Assembly (NCBI GenBank): GCA_019775845.1
Contig: JADQAV010000064.1
Coordinates: 108,825 to 172,824 of the forward strand
Length of the DNA: 64,000 nt
Source of the DNA: Myrmaecium sp. VS I D KN 1
Taxonomy: Eukaryota > Ascomycota > Dothideomycetes > Valsariales > Valsariaceae
Direction of reading: 5' to 3'
Made by a program: the position numbers and the translations under genes. Each line of letters starts with the position of its first letter. Within the stretch, counting starts at the first letter, position 1. Positions 11,710 through 23,991 of the stretch are shown here, piece after piece. Below the pieces are notes generated by a model. It saw nothing but the letters and a program-made list of their open reading frames with translations, searched no databases and was not told the DNA's origin.

Positions 11710-13327
11710 CTACACCACAACCCTCACATCTTGAATCTCTTCCCCCTCCCCCTTCCTCTTCTTCTTCTCCCTCTCCCACTTCCCCCTTACAACCAACGTA
11801 CTCCCAAACAACAGCACACTAATCACACTCGCAGTCACAAAGCCCTTGAAATACCTCGGCGAATCCGTTTGATCCCATACAAGGAGGGGTAGCCACGCCT
11901 GCACGGCGTAAGCAAGCGCATTCATGCTTCCCACGACAAGAGCGCGCTCCTCATTGTCCGCAGCGCAAGCCTCATGCGCCCACGCGAAGAGCAGACCGCT
12001 CAGCCCGCCACCGCAGCCGATGAGGGCGTAGCACGTCCAACGCAGGCCGTTCGGGATCCGCCAGACGGCGAGGGGCACGTACGCGATGAAGTTGGCGGTG
12101 GCGCCGAAGAGGATGGGCGGCCAGCGGGCGCCGGCCAGCGCCGCGTCCGACGTCCAGGCGTACGCGAGCGTGCTCCCCACCTGCACCGCCGAGGTGATGG
12201 TCGGGTAGGTGTTGATCTGCGACACGCTGTATCGACCCGTGGACTTGAGCCACTGCGCGAAGACGGGCTGCCCGCCCGCGCCCGCCCCGTTGTTGAACAG
12301 CACGTACAGCCACGTGAAGGCGTACAGGCGCCAGGAGGTGAAGATGGCCTTCAGCTTGGCGGCCGTGTAGGGGGCCCGGGGACGGCGGCCTTCGCGCTCC
12401 ATCCGCACCCGCGCCAGCTGCACTTCCGCCGTTGTCAGGTAGAATGGCGCGCTGATCTCGGGCACGTCCGGCAGGATCCAATACCCGGCCAGGGCGACGG
12501 GCAGGCTGATGATGCCGTCGACGAGGAAGAGCCACTGCCAGCCGCGGAAGCCGCCCGTGCCGTCGAGGCGGTACACCGCCGCCATCAGGTAGCCCGAGAA
12601 CATGGTCGCGATCGCGGAAGAGGTGTGGAAGATGCAGCTCCGCTTCGCCAGCTCGTCCGACCGGTACCAGGACCCGATCAGGTACTGCATGCCCGGGTAG
12701 AAGGTCGACTCGGCCAGGCCGACGAAGAAGCGCAGCGCGTACACCGTCCGCGCGCTCGACGCCCGGCTCAGGCACATGGTCAGCACGGCCCAGAGGAGCT
12801 CCATCGTCGGCAGCCAGTACCGCGGCCGGAGCCGGGTGAGGAGGAGGTTGGACGGCAGCTCGCCGAGCACGTAGCCCACCGTCCAGCACGTCTGCATGAT
12901 GTTCAGCTGGTTCTGGTAGAGGCCGAGGTCTTCTTTCCTGCGGGTGACGGCGTCAGCGTCAACGACGAATGCGATGCGATGAGCGGGGTGGAAGGAGGGA
13001 GGACGCGTACATTCCGCTCACGAAGGCGCTGTTGATGTTGGCTTGGTCGAGGTACTTGATGAAGTATCCCAAGCTCGCGAATGTGAGCAGGGCTGCGTCG
13101 AGCTTGAAGAGCATCCGGCGCTCCGCCGGATCCTTGTCGAGCGTGTCCCATATGTAGGACGTCCACTTGCGCTTGCCCGTGGCGACGTCAGTTCGAACCT
13201 CCACACTGGCGGCGGACTCGGCCTCCAGCACCACCGACTCCTCCTTAGGCCTGGCAGTGATGGTGGTCACATCTTTGGCGGAGGAGGCGGGCGAGGTGGA
13301 ATGGGAGGTCTTGGAGATCTCCATCAT
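11710..13327 (-). CDS. MFS transporter, Dal5/Fen2-Liz1 (ACS) type
   Basis: Exons 13327-13011 and 12937-11710 give 514 aa. The intron runs GTACGC...CCGCAG. The N-terminal cytosolic part leads into [25 protein letters not shown] and [17 protein letters not shown], the hallmark of the anion:cation symporter family that includes allantoate (Dal5) and pantothenate (Fen2/Liz1) permeases. Other family blocks are [16 protein letters not shown] and [10 protein letters not shown]. The length matches the family (about 500 aa, 12 helices). The SGM-KEDL and Y-x-N-Q-LN motifs favour the pantothenate-type subgroup, but substrate cannot be set from sequence. Two adjacent Met codons start it; either could be used. 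Confidence 0.88.
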
Positions 13328-13409
13328 TCTCTCGTTGGCTGTCCGTGAACGGTCGATTCAACGTCTCGAGGAACGAGCGATGGTCCCGAAAGCGGATGTG
13401 GACGAGTGC

Positions 13410-13682
13410 TCAGAGATCAAAGCGAGGCAGCCACACGAACGGCCGGACCGCGTACACAACCCAGGAATGGAACAGCCAGATGGAGGTTCCTAGCACAGGC
13501 ACCCAGAGCGGCACGGGGAGATCGCGGGTGAGATGCAGGGGCTTGAGGAGGTCGGACGGACGGCGGGAGTGCCCCCTCTTCGTGTCGGCGACGGAGGACG
13601 AGGAGCGGTATCCGACGTAGGCGGAGGCCAGGGCGAGGGTCCAGGCGATGGGAGTGGAGAGGGCGTGAGTCGCAGGAGCCAT
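13410..13682 (-). CDS. Possible small membrane protein, 90 aa
   Basis: An unspliced ORF begins MAPATHALSTPIAWTLALAS and ends RPFVWLPRFDL. It has two hydrophobic segments (about residues 10-26 and 60-80) separated by a basic loop (DTKRGHSRRPSDLLK). It ends about 80 bp upstream of the start of the MFS gene on the same strand. I do not recognise a family. Base composition and the two-helix layout favour a real gene, but chance ORFs of this size are common in GC-rich sequence. Confidence 0.35.
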   Translation of the reverse strand: MAPATHALSTPIAWTLALASAYVGYRSSSSVADTKRGHSRRPSDLLKPLHLTRDLPVPLWVPVLGTSIWLFHSWVVYAVRPFVWLPRFDL

Positions 13683-16600
13683 GGTGAAGGATGTGGTCAG
13701 ACGGAACGTGAGGGCTTTTTGAGATGGGTTGGAAGGCTGCGCTCTCTGGGGGAGAGAGGAGTTGACAAGAGATCTTCGTGATTGGTGATATCCAGGGTGC
13801 TGTGAGGAATCTCCCGCGCGGGGTTCGCGGCGGCGATGGCAGTGGTGGTAGTCGTGATGGTTAGGATGGTGAGGATGGTGAAATCGGAGGAGGTGTTCGA
13901 GCAAGGCCCGGGAAGGTGGGAGCAGTGATAGAGTGATGCCGGCCTCAGATGGCGGAAGGGCTCTTATAGCAGGCGGATGCGAACACGGAGGAGAGGGGAA
14001 ACGGAACGAAACGAGACGAGAGGAATGGGTGCGGGGATGATGACCAGGGTGAGCGGAGGGATCCTGGCAGGTTGCGATAATGGATGCGGTGTGGTGCCAG
14101 AGCAGCTGCTGGTAAGTGTCCCACAGGCTGGTCGGCGGTGAGAATATTGGTGATGAGGGGTTGGGCCGGAGATGATGAGATAACTAGAGGGCGGAATGGT
14201 AGTGAATGGTGAGTGGTGGAGGATCGGGAGGAGGATGGGATGGGGGGCCATTGAGAATATGAAGCATCAATGGCGTGCGATGGGCGTGTGACGAGAGCGC
14301 AAATACCTCACTCCAACTCGGATGTATGAGAGAAAGCAAGAGTGTGGAGTAAAGGGCTAGCACAGTGACTACCGCTAGGCTGCGGACGATGGCCAGGCCA
14401 GCCAGGCCAGCGCGCGCCGTTCCCCGGGGGCCGAGACTGTCAGCCGCATGCAAATGGGAAGCAAGGGAGAGTGTGAGTGGGGAAGGACGCAGTGTTACGA
14501 GAGATGGTTGGCTGCCAGCCGCGGATGGGATCGTATCGTTTGTGAACGGCAGCGCCCGGCCGGATTTTATGCTTGATGCTTGGATGCTTTGACGGCGGAT
14601 GCTTCGATATCATGCTCGGATGCTTGATTGATCCTCGTATTTGAAGAAATACTACTACTAGTATCGCCCACAGACTGGTAGACAGCTTCATCGTGACCAT
14701 AATCGGCATTAAATACAAACCAATACCAGAGAAGCCATGCAATTTTAGTACGAGAGACCAACAACAACAACAACACCAACAACCTCAGGCTCCGGATATC
14801 GCGACATCAAAGAGCGATTGTTCGCAATGATCATCCGTCCTACTAACGGTACTGTGACTCCATCCCGAGCGACATATGATGTCAATTATCCATACCACCA
14901 TACCACTAAACTGAAAGTACGGAATACCTTATTCACTGTACATCCCTTGGACCCTGATTCCCCTCTTCTCTCGTTCAACGTCACGTAAAAGAAGGACGGG
15001 AAGGGGAGGGAGCACGTCAAGTTCGCCAACATCACGTCATAAGCCCCGGCAGCCAATTGGAGATGAGCACTTCGACCCTGACTCAGCCATCATCATCCTC
15101 CTCTTGACTGGTCCATTTCACTCATCTGCAGGCACTTCGTATCTACAGTATCAATTTCACTGTCGAGTTCACAACGCCCGAAAGATATTGAGATAGAGTG
15201 GAGAGTAATAGAAAATAAGTCAAGTACAAAACAAGTGGTCCTTCCTCCTTCGTTTTCGCACGTCTTGTACAGTATGAAGTTTTCTTTCGAGTATTCACCG
15301 AGCGCAAGGTCAGTTTTAGCAATTTTCACCTCTCCCTCGTATTCCCAAGATAGATGCAAGGCTAGGTGCACGACCTCCTCGGCCGTACATCCTCAGGTAC
15401 TACCGATGTCCTTCCACGCCGCACTCCGGTAGGTAAACGAACGGCGAAGGGAAGGAGGGGATAGATACGGAGCTCTGCCACCGGAAGTGATCTCGAATAG
15501 GCAGTTCGCGACATCGTACCCTGGCCATTGCGTGACGCTCCATCGGAAATACTTGATATTTGCACTCCCTTCGGTCGCTAACAGGAGAAAAGAGTGGGTT
15601 AAGGCTCGAAGATATTTCAAGCGTAAATCAGATCTTTCATTCAAAAGAATAACCATAACCCGACAACGAGAAAAGAAGATTTTAAGCTTATTCACCTCTC
15701 TTTCCGCGAATCTAAGCTTGACGTCTTTATTTGCCATATTTCTTTGACAACATCCTTTCCACTTCCTCCCACTCTTCTTCTGCTAATCGTGTACTGCAGC
15801 AGTTCACCATCAGTCAGAAGAGACGCGAAGAACATATACTAATCCAATCCGAGAAAAAGCCCATCCACGGGCATCTTCCCCATCTCTATATGTCCTCCTC
15901 TTCCTCCCTCCGTCCCTCCCACACCAGCATCTTCATCATCATCATTACCCATTTCCAAGCTCCTTCCCCGCCGCGCCGTCGTCATCCATCACCAGTACCC
16001 ACCGAGACGAAGCAAGATCCCACAAATAGCAGTTCACCACCAATCGAAGTCAGAAGGGACACGAGGAATATACAGTACCTATCAATCCAGTCCGAGAAAA
16101 AGCTCATTTCCCTCCCTCCGTCCCTCCCACATCGTCATTCTCCATCTACAAGACCATTTCCCGGGACAACGTCGACATCCATCACCAGTGCCCATCGAGA
16201 CGAATCGAGATCATACACACACACACTCTCTCTCTTACCAACGGCTCCTGGAACCGACCACTAAAACCCACAAACGCGAATTCAACCAAAAATACGCACG
16301 ACCGGACCAAGTAGCAGCCTGCTCGACGACCGCAGGCAAGTAAAAGCGAGCTCTCCTATCTGCACGAGGCCCGTCTATCGCGCGGTTGGCGTCGTGACAG
16401 TGAATCCCCGGGTACCTGGGTATTAGTCTCTGAGGTTCTTGATTTCACTTAACTTACCCTGGATACTTACTCTCCCTGGGAAAGACATAGCCAGGGAACA
16501 AAGAAGGAGAGAGGAGGGAAGAGAAGAGAACCGAGGAGAAAGGCCGGAACGGATGAAGGTTGAAGGATCTATCCTATTCATCGCCTGATACCTAGTCCCC

Positions 16601-17557
16601 ACGCATGTCCGGTTTTGCAGAGTTGAAAAAGGTTTGGTTTTTTGTTTCAGAAGACCTAACCAGGGAAGACACGAAAACAAACGGCACAGCCGTGAATCGA
16701 CGCCAATGAATGAATACAGGGACGGAATGGATCAGTACATACATTATGTGGTTTCGCCGGCTTCTGGACATTTTGTCATCTAACAATGAGAAACAGAAAG
16801 AACGTTGACTACGGTTCAAGGTAGGTAGGCACATAAGGTAAGTACTGGTAGTAAGACGAGACGACAGAAGGTAGGTCAGCCCAACAACGACGACGGTGAG
16901 TACGGTGTGAGATGAGACACAGTCATCCATACATCCATCCATCCATCAGAGGCAATAGCAACGACCAAAGCAAGGACCCGCCAGATCAACCCGACGCCGG
17001 GGAAGTAGACATACGTACTCTTAGTACTTCTATAGAACATAGGACATAGTACATACTGTAGTACATAATTCACCGATATCTGTCGTAGTACATACATTAG
17101 TAGTACATACATACAATCCCAAAACAAAAACGAAAAAACAGAAGACGAAAGACAAGAACAAAGCAAGTTATGTATACAGAAAGTGAAAACAGGCGGAAGG
17201 AAGAGGAGCAGCGGCCTGTCCTCTGTTCCTCTGTTTGACTTGACCTGACGACGACACTAGTAGTGAAACGACGTCGATCGCACACTCGTCCTCTTCTCTC
17301 TCGTTGGAGATGAAGAAGGATAGAGAGAGGGAAGGGGTGGAGAGGAGGAACGGAGATAGAGAGAAAAATCTCCTCCCTTCCCCTTCCTCCCGTGCCCTCC
17401 ATCCACAGTGACAGAAAGTAGTAGTCGCAGTACAAGTGAACAGGTGAAAAGCAAAAAGCAAAACGCAAAACAAAACGATGCACCACAGCAAGAACAGAAA
17501 ACAAAAGCAGAGCGAAAAGAAAACAAAAAAAAAACCGATGTATCCTCAACCTCAACC
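13683..17557. other. Long intergenic region with repeats
   Basis: Nearly 3.9 kb without a supported gene. It contains CAACAA microsatellite sequence (14760-14780), an imperfect tandem duplication (15797-16215), a CATC run (16927-16950), and five AGTACATA words (16733-17110). The region from about 17000 to 17557 is probably the 3' UTR side of SPA2, which ends at 17558 on the minus strand. Confidence 0.5.
15797..16215 (+). repeat. Imperfect direct duplication of about 200 bp
   Basis: Unit 1 (about 15797-16019) and unit 2 (about 16027-16215) share AGCAGTTCACC at the start, TCCGAGAAAAAGC in the middle, CTCCCTCCGTCCCTCCCACA, and CATCCATCACCAGT followed by CGAGACGAA near the end. Spacing between matches shifts from about 229 to 243 to 193 bp, so there are several indels. 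An ORF of 177 codons spans both units, but its composition is low-complexity and I do not call it a gene. Confidence 0.6.
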
Positions 17558-19613
17558 TCAAAACTCCAACCCCCCAACCTCATCCCCATCCCCCAACGCC
17601 CCCGTCTCCACCCGCTCAACCCGGAGCACAAGCTCCTTCATCGCGCGCGCCATGCGGAACGCCACCGGCGGGATGCGCTCCCTTTGCTGCCGCTGCCCTC
17701 CTCCGCTGCCAGATGCCACCACATCCATCAACTCCCGGCGACACCGATCCAACACGTCGACGACGGGGAGGGCGTGACGGCGCAGGGCCTCGCCGCCGAC
17801 GCCGCCGCGCTGGACCGCGCCTTCCGTCCGCGCGACCGTGTCCCCGACCGTGCGGCCGATCGCCTCGACGTAGCCGGCGATGGCGGCCTGGTCGTCGCCG
17901 TCGTCGTCGGCAGGACGGCCGCTGCCGCTCCCCCCCCGGATCCGTTGGACCAGCGGCTGGATGCTCTGCACCAGCAGGGCCGTCTGGTCGTCGAGGTAGT
18001 TTTTGAACGCGGCCAGCGCCGGGTCGTGCGAGGGTCCGCCCTCGTCGCTGCCCCGGAGCGACGCGCTGATGCCGTGGAGCAGGGCCGAGGGTCCCTCCGA
18101 TCGCCGCGCGTTCGACCATCGCGACGGGCTGCCGCTGGACGAGGCCACGCTGCCCCGGCTCCGCGCCCGGCTGTGGCGCCGACTGCCGCCGTTGCTGCTG
18201 CCGCTGCCGCCGTTCGCGAAGCCCAGGTAGCTCTTGCGGGCGAGCGGGGAGGGCTTGTCGGCGAGCTCGTGGTAAGAGCTGCCGTCCTCGGCCCCGTCCT
18301 CAGCCGGGTCGATCGGACGGATCTTGATGACGCGGAGGAGGTCGATCACGGCGTTGCTCAGGTGCGAGGCGGCCGCGTCGAGCAGGGAGACGGGCGAGAG
18401 GCCGGCCGCGTTCGCGTGGATCTTCGTCGCCGTGATCAGGTTGTTCGTCGTCGCCGACACCCGGCTCTTGATCTTCTGCGTCTGCTTGGCCGTGTCCACG
18501 CTCTCGGCGATGGACGTGCTGCTGTGCGGCGAGCCCGCGACCGAGTCGATGCCCGCCGTCAGGTCGCGCACGCAGCCCACCACCGCCTTCACGGCGTCCA
18601 TCATCGCCTGCCCGTCCGTCTTGCGCGCCGTCTGCAGCAGCTCGTCCACGCTCATCTGGAACCGGGTCACGTCGACGGCCTTGGCCATGCCGTCCGGCTG
18701 CGTGAAGGCCGGGTCACGGGTGAAGTGCGACGCGTCCTGGGCGAAGGCGGTCAAGCCGACGGAGGAGTTGCGGATGTGGCGGGCCTGCGTCTTCGCCCGG
18801 GCGTACCGCGCCTTCCACTCCTTGACCTCGCTCTCCAACTGCGCGATCGTCTCCTGATAGCGCTCCTCCTTCTCCATCGCCTGCTGGCTCTCCTGCGACA
18901 GCTGTCGGATCTCGTCGATTGTCTGCTGCAGGTCCTGCTTGACCTCGTCCGTCAGCTGCTGCTGCTCCCGCAGCGCGCGCTGCAGATCCGCCACCTCCTG
19001 GCTGCTGTGGTCGTCCGTACCGCCATCGCGCGCGCCCGCGTGCCGCTGCTGCAGCTGGATGTCCTCCAACTGCATCTGGAAACTCCGCTCCGCCTCATCC
19101 GATTCCGCGCGGACCTTGTCCAGCTCCGACCGCAGGGACTCGTTCAGGTTCTGCGCTTCGGAAAGCTTCCGCTCGAGGCTGTGCTGTAGGTCTGACCACT
19201 CGGCGCGTTCGTTGGAGTTGGCCTGGGTGGGATAGAGTTAGCGGTCGAGAAAGAAGAAAGTATAGTAGTAAAGACACCCAGTCCACTCACCGAATCCCGC
19301 TCCTTCTCCGTCGCCTGCAGATCCTCAATCTGCGCCTCCTTCGCCTTCAGCTGCGCGTCCAAGCCGTCCAGCTTCTCCCGCAGCTCCGACACCTGCGCCT
19401 GCAGATCCGCGACGAGTTTATCACGCTGGAAAGACACGTTAGCAAGGTGTGACACAGTGACCGACTCCGCAGAAGGCGAGCAATTACCCCCGACCCCACG
19501 CTGCTGCCGCCGATGCTCTTGTTGGTCGTTCGCCGGCTGCGGCGCGCGCTCTGCCGCTTCGCCGCCCCCTCCAGCCCGAACGCGTCCTCCTCCTCGTGAT
19601 CGTCTAGGTCCCC

Positions 19614-19648
<35 letters not shown>

Positions 19649-20696
19649 CGTCCTCCTCCGCCCCGCTCTCGTCGTCCTCCACCATCGTGCTCTTGTTCGG
19701 CACAATCGTGTTGCTCTGGAAGGTCTTGGGCAGCGGCCGCCCGTAGTCGTTGGGGCCCGGGCCCGGACCCGGCCCGCCGGCCATCCCGGGAACGTTCAGC
19801 CCGCCGGGGCCGGCCATGCCAGGCGGAGGGCTGTTTCGGAACGGCGGTCCGCCCCGTCCGGGTGGAGGCGGCCCGCGGAACCCGCCGCTCATGCTGTTCG
19901 GCGTGCCCATGCGGCCGGACATGCCGCGGTTGCTGCTGGTCGTGCTGCCGGCCGGACTGGCCGGCCGGTCGAAGGGGCCGTTGACAAAGCGCGGGAAGCG
20001 TCGCTCGAGTTCATAGAAGACGTCCGTGGCCAGCTGGCGGAAGCGCTCGAGCGGGAGGGTGGAGAGCTTCTGCCGTGCCTGGTTGCGCTTCGGGTGGAAG
20101 TTGTCCTTGGGGAGGAGGTACTTGGGCGTGCCGTTGCCGGGCGCGTTCGGCCCGCCCCGCCGCCGGTCCTCCTCTCGTCGGATGGATTCATCGTACACGT
20201 CCGTGCTGAGCTCCTGGAACTGGACGGCCGACAGCCGCAGCAGCTTGTCCCGCGCGCGGTTCGGCCGCGGGTTGCCCTTCTCGTCCCGCAGGTAGGGCGC
20301 CAGGTAGTCCCGCAGGACGTGGTAGTGTTCGGCGAGCGCCTCCTCCATCACGAGGGCGCTGCGGCTGCTCACGCTGTCCGTCCGGCTCCCGTTCGAGGGG
20401 TACAGGCCGGTGCCGTTGCTGGATCGGGCGATGGAGCTCGGCGGCGACGGGTGGCCTCCGCCGTTCGACTGCCGCGGGTTCATGCCGTTCGGTAGGCCGC
20501 CACCGCTGCCGTCGAGCGTGCTCGAACCGGACGCGGGCGGGCTCATCATCGTGGGGTTGCGGTGCGCGGAGGGGGGGATGGTGGGAGAGTATGGGTTGTC
20601 GGGGTTGCCGCTGCCGCCGTTGACGGATTGGTAGCGAGACACGTCCCAGTCACTCCCGACCGAAACTGGAGAGAGCGTGCCGGTCGGGTCAGTCAT
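17558..20696 (-). CDS. SPA2: Polarisome scaffold protein SPA2/SpaA
   Basis: Exons 20696-19488, 19425-19291 and 19222-17558 give 1002 aa; both introns are phase 0 (GTAATT...TTCCAG, GTGAGT...CCCAG). Residues about 117-240 carry two Spa2-homology (GIT/SHD) repeats, DKLLRLSAVQFQELSTDVYD and QKLSTLPLERFRQLATDVFY. A Pro/Gly-rich stretch and an acidic His-Asp run (about residues 345-370) follow, then a long coiled coil (about 405-590). A C-terminal helical domain with ITATKIHANAAGLSPVSLLD resembles the GIT/Spa2 C-terminal region. SPA2 scaffolds formin and MAPK components at hyphal tips and septa. Length and domain order fit the fungal SpaA family well. Confidence 0.9.
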
Positions 20697-22396
20697 GCCT
20701 CCTGCGAGCGTGAACCTGCGTGTTCCTCCGCCCAGCCAGTCGGGGGAGGGAAGGGGGCGATCGCCTCAAGCGCCGAGAAGGAAAGGAGCGAAGGCGGCTG
20801 ATCTGCACCTGTCCGCGTTTCGCGTCGGCTTGGCCCTTCCGGTGTCACACGATTGGGACGGTGGACAACCGGGGATGTTGTATGTATGTATTGTGTGCGT
20901 GGTGGCGTTTCCGTGCCCGCAAGGCAGTGGTGATGCCGAGCAATGTGTGATGTGGTGGGCGTAGGGGAAAGTGTATGCGGTGAAACGATTGTTGTGTGAG
21001 CGAGTGGTCAGCAGCGAAGCCGGGCGGTCGTGGGGGGTGGGTTGGTGATGGTCGTCGTGGCAGTAGGCGTGAGACTCGGGGGGGATTTCGTGGCGTGCAT
21101 ATAAGGTACGCGCAGGCGTCGCAGAAAGTCGGTCGGAGTGGAGATCGTGGGTTCGTGGAGACCGGAGGATGCAGTGGAAGGTGGAAGCCCAGGGGGGCGG
21201 CGGGCGGCGGGCGGGAAAGGGAGGTCGCTAGGGGACAATCCGTTCGGTGAGTACAGTAGGTGGAGTTCAGGTACGGAGCAAGCTGGAACAACTGGAACAA
21301 CTGGGGGACAAGAGAGTCAGGGAGATCGAGGTTGTGCCTACTAGTTACTCCTACTCACAGTTAGCGTGCGGGTGGAGCGATCCACAATCCACAATAATAA
21401 GGAAACCCGGGATTCCCACGCGCGCGCGCGCCGCAGCTGGAAACAAAGGAACGCGGGCGGGCGAGGGAGGAGGAGAGAAAGAAGGGGGTGAGAGAAGGAA
21501 GGGAGTCAGGGAGAGAAAGAAAGGAAGACGAACAGGAAGAGGAATAGGAACAGGAAGAGAAAGAGGAACAAGAAGAGGAAGAGCCGTTTCCCCAACGGCA
21601 GTCGTCGTCGTCGTCGTCGTTGTCGTTATGAATCGCCAACGGGTTGTAAATAAATATAGCATATACTACTTAGTCGTTATACACACACGTCCTTCTCAAT
21701 ACCGGTAGGTACACGTACTGTACACGTACTGACATGAGCACTCCATGTAAGTACACGCAACCAGAATGCACATGTCCAAAGGGAAGAAGAATAGCGACCT
21801 TTAGCTCTCAAGCAAAGGATAGCTACTGGTCTGGTCAGGTCCGGTCGGTGGCCTGGCCTGGTCTTTTTCCCGCATCTCTTTCTCTACAACGATCCGTGCG
21901 TGGGTGCGTACGTGCGTGCCCGCGCGCCGCGCACCGCGCCATTTCCCATGTCCCGTCAGGGGCAGTTGGGGGTGGATGCCCCCCGGGTTGTAGAGGTAGA
22001 AAATGTACATAAAGTAGGTACTGTAGGTACTGTAGGTAGGCAGGTTGTTTCAGACGACTACACCGCTGCTATATGCTTGTATGTGTGTACTAGGGATATA
22101 TCACACACAGCTCTCGCTGGAAATTCACAGTATTCTGCGAATGGAAGATACTATCAATCCAGATATGTCTGTACTGTATACCAGCGATCAGAAGGCACAT
22201 TTTCCCATGTCCCTTATGGAAGAAACGCCATCCGTGATCAATGCCACCCTCACGCTCTGAGAACCCATCCCAACGCCCTCTCAGATAACCCATGAAGATA
22301 CAGAACCGACGAGAGATCCCTCACACGCTCCAAAAGCAAAAGAACCCAAAAAGGCCAGACAAAGAAAGGAAAAGAAAGAAATACCCTCCTGACAGC
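20697..22396. other. Intergenic region
   Basis: 1.7 kb lies upstream of SPA2 and downstream of the PHD gene, whose stop is at 22397; both are on the minus strand. It contains a purine-rich stretch (about 21460-21590), a TCGTCG run near 21603-21625, GTACACGTACTG duplications near 21710-21732 and GTAGGTACT tandem units near 22014-22040. No gene is supported. Confidence 0.5.
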
Positions 22397-23991
22397 TCAT
22401 CGACTCTTCTTCACCCTCCCCTTCTGCTTGATGCACTCCGGACACAGCCAATCCCCCACCGGCTCCTCCTTCAACCCCACGCACTCCCAGTGAAACCACT
22501 GGTACGGGCAGAGATCGTTGTCGCACGCCACCATATCCCCGTAGCTCACCGCCTTGCAAAAGCAATACTTCGTGTCGTCCCCGTCCTCCTCGCCCTCCGC
22601 GCCCTCCTCATCCACGTCGCCGCCGGGACCCCGGCCCCGCCCGCCGCCGCCGCCGCCGCCAGCCGCCGCTCCACCCGCTCCTCCATCCAGCCCGTCCATT
22701 CCCCCCGTCATCGTCGTGGTCCCTGCGCCCGCCCCGCCGCCGCCGGACCCGTCGTCCTCCTCGTCCGAGCCGACGTCGTCCGAATCCAGCGCGGAGTCAT
22801 CGTCGTTGGTCGTCGTGGTGGAGGGCGAGCCGCGCGAGCCGCTGCCGTGCAGCAGCCGCCGCGCCTTCTTGTTCATCGTTTTGGCCGCCTTCCTGCGTAA
22901 CTGCTGCTGCTGCTGCGACGCCGAGAGCTTCTTCAGGTGCGCCTTGCGGTTGACGGACTTGGCGCCTACGCTGCCGGCGCGCGTGCTGCCGCTGCCGCCG
23001 CTGCCGCCCGCGCCCGGCGTCGATGCTCCGGATGGTCGAGGCGTTCCTGGTCCGACTGAGGAGGGCCGGGCGAGGTGGGAGGCTGGTAGGGAGCCCAGGC
23101 TTGCGTTCAGTCGCCGCCGCTTTGTCTCGCTGCCTACTGACATCTCCCGCGCCCGCTGGTTGTTCATGGATAGGGCCGCCAGCGCGGACGGGTTGGCCAG
23201 GTGTGATTGTGAGGCCAGTCCGTTGGTGGAGAGACCGAGCGTGCCGGGAGCTGGGGAGCGGCCGCCGGCTGCGTTTTGGAGACGGGCTACGGCGGCGTGC
23301 GCTAGGTTGGGTGCGCCGCCGGTGGTGCTGCCGGACAGCATGTGCAGCGGCGTGCTCATGCCAGTGTTGTTGTGCGAGTGTATGGGCGCGAGGTTACCGG
23401 GGGAGTCGTGGAGGAGGGAGGGCAGGTCTGGGTCGGCAGGGAGGGCGCCGTCGTTCTGAAGGTCGCGGATTTTGATGTCGAGTCGTTTGATGTGGCGGTC
23501 CAGCTGCGGCGACGTGCCATTAGCATCCGACGTTCAGCATAAGGGGGTGAAGGAGTGGAGAGAGGGAAGAAAGGAATGATGGCTGCTCACCAGCACGGCG
23601 GCCTTCTCCGCCAGGCCTATCTTCTCGCTCTGCAACAGCTCGGCCTTCTCGAACTTCTCGAGGATGGTCTTGGCGTAGGGCTCCTCCTTGGGGTTCTTGA
23701 GCAGGCTGCCGTTCAGCTTGACAAACTTCTGCAGGCTGTTGTCGCGCTGGGTGATGACCTGGCGACACTCGGCGATCTGGCTCTCCTTGGCCTGCATCTC
23801 CTCGTACAGATGGGAGATTTCGGCGGGAAGGTTGGCGACTGCATGTCGTTTGATTTATTCGTGATTAGTATGATGAGTTTAGAGAAGTGTTTCCACGGTG
23901 CTGCGTGGATGAGACAATGTAGATGGAGGCCGGACTCACCATCGTGGATGAATTGCTCCAGCACGATAGCTGGGTCTTCGGCGATCGCCAT
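22397..23991 (-). CDS. YNG2: ING-family PHD-finger protein (Yng2-like NuA4 subunit)
   Basis: Exons 23991-23940, 23838-23591 and 23503-22397 give 468 aa. The N-terminal ING domain (about residues 10-120) reads VLEQFIHDVANLPAEI, then KFVKLNGSLLKNPKEEPY and LDRHIKRLDIKIRDLQ, closest to Yng2-type histone-acetyltransferase subunits. A long low-complexity linker includes basic NKKARRLL and acidic stretches. The C-terminal C4HC3 PHD finger (about residues 415-463) contains YCFCKAVSYGDMVACDN, FHWECVGL and DWLCPECI, including the residues that bind H3K4me3 in the family. The role is inferred as NuA4-type chromatin acetylation. Yng1 or Pho23 orthology is less likely but not excluded. Confidence 0.88.

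Noticed and set aside
13180-13205. GTTCGAACC word resembling a tRNA B box
   Set aside because: It lies inside the first exon of the MFS gene and no acceptor or anticodon stems can be built around it.
15731-16264. 177-codon ORF crossing the tandem duplication
   Set aside because: Ser/Pro/His-rich low-complexity translation, no Kozak or homology support; more likely non-coding.
17408-19189. 593-codon plus-strand ORF over SPA2
   Set aside because: Arg/Leu/Ala-rich shadow of the SPA2 coding strand with no family features.
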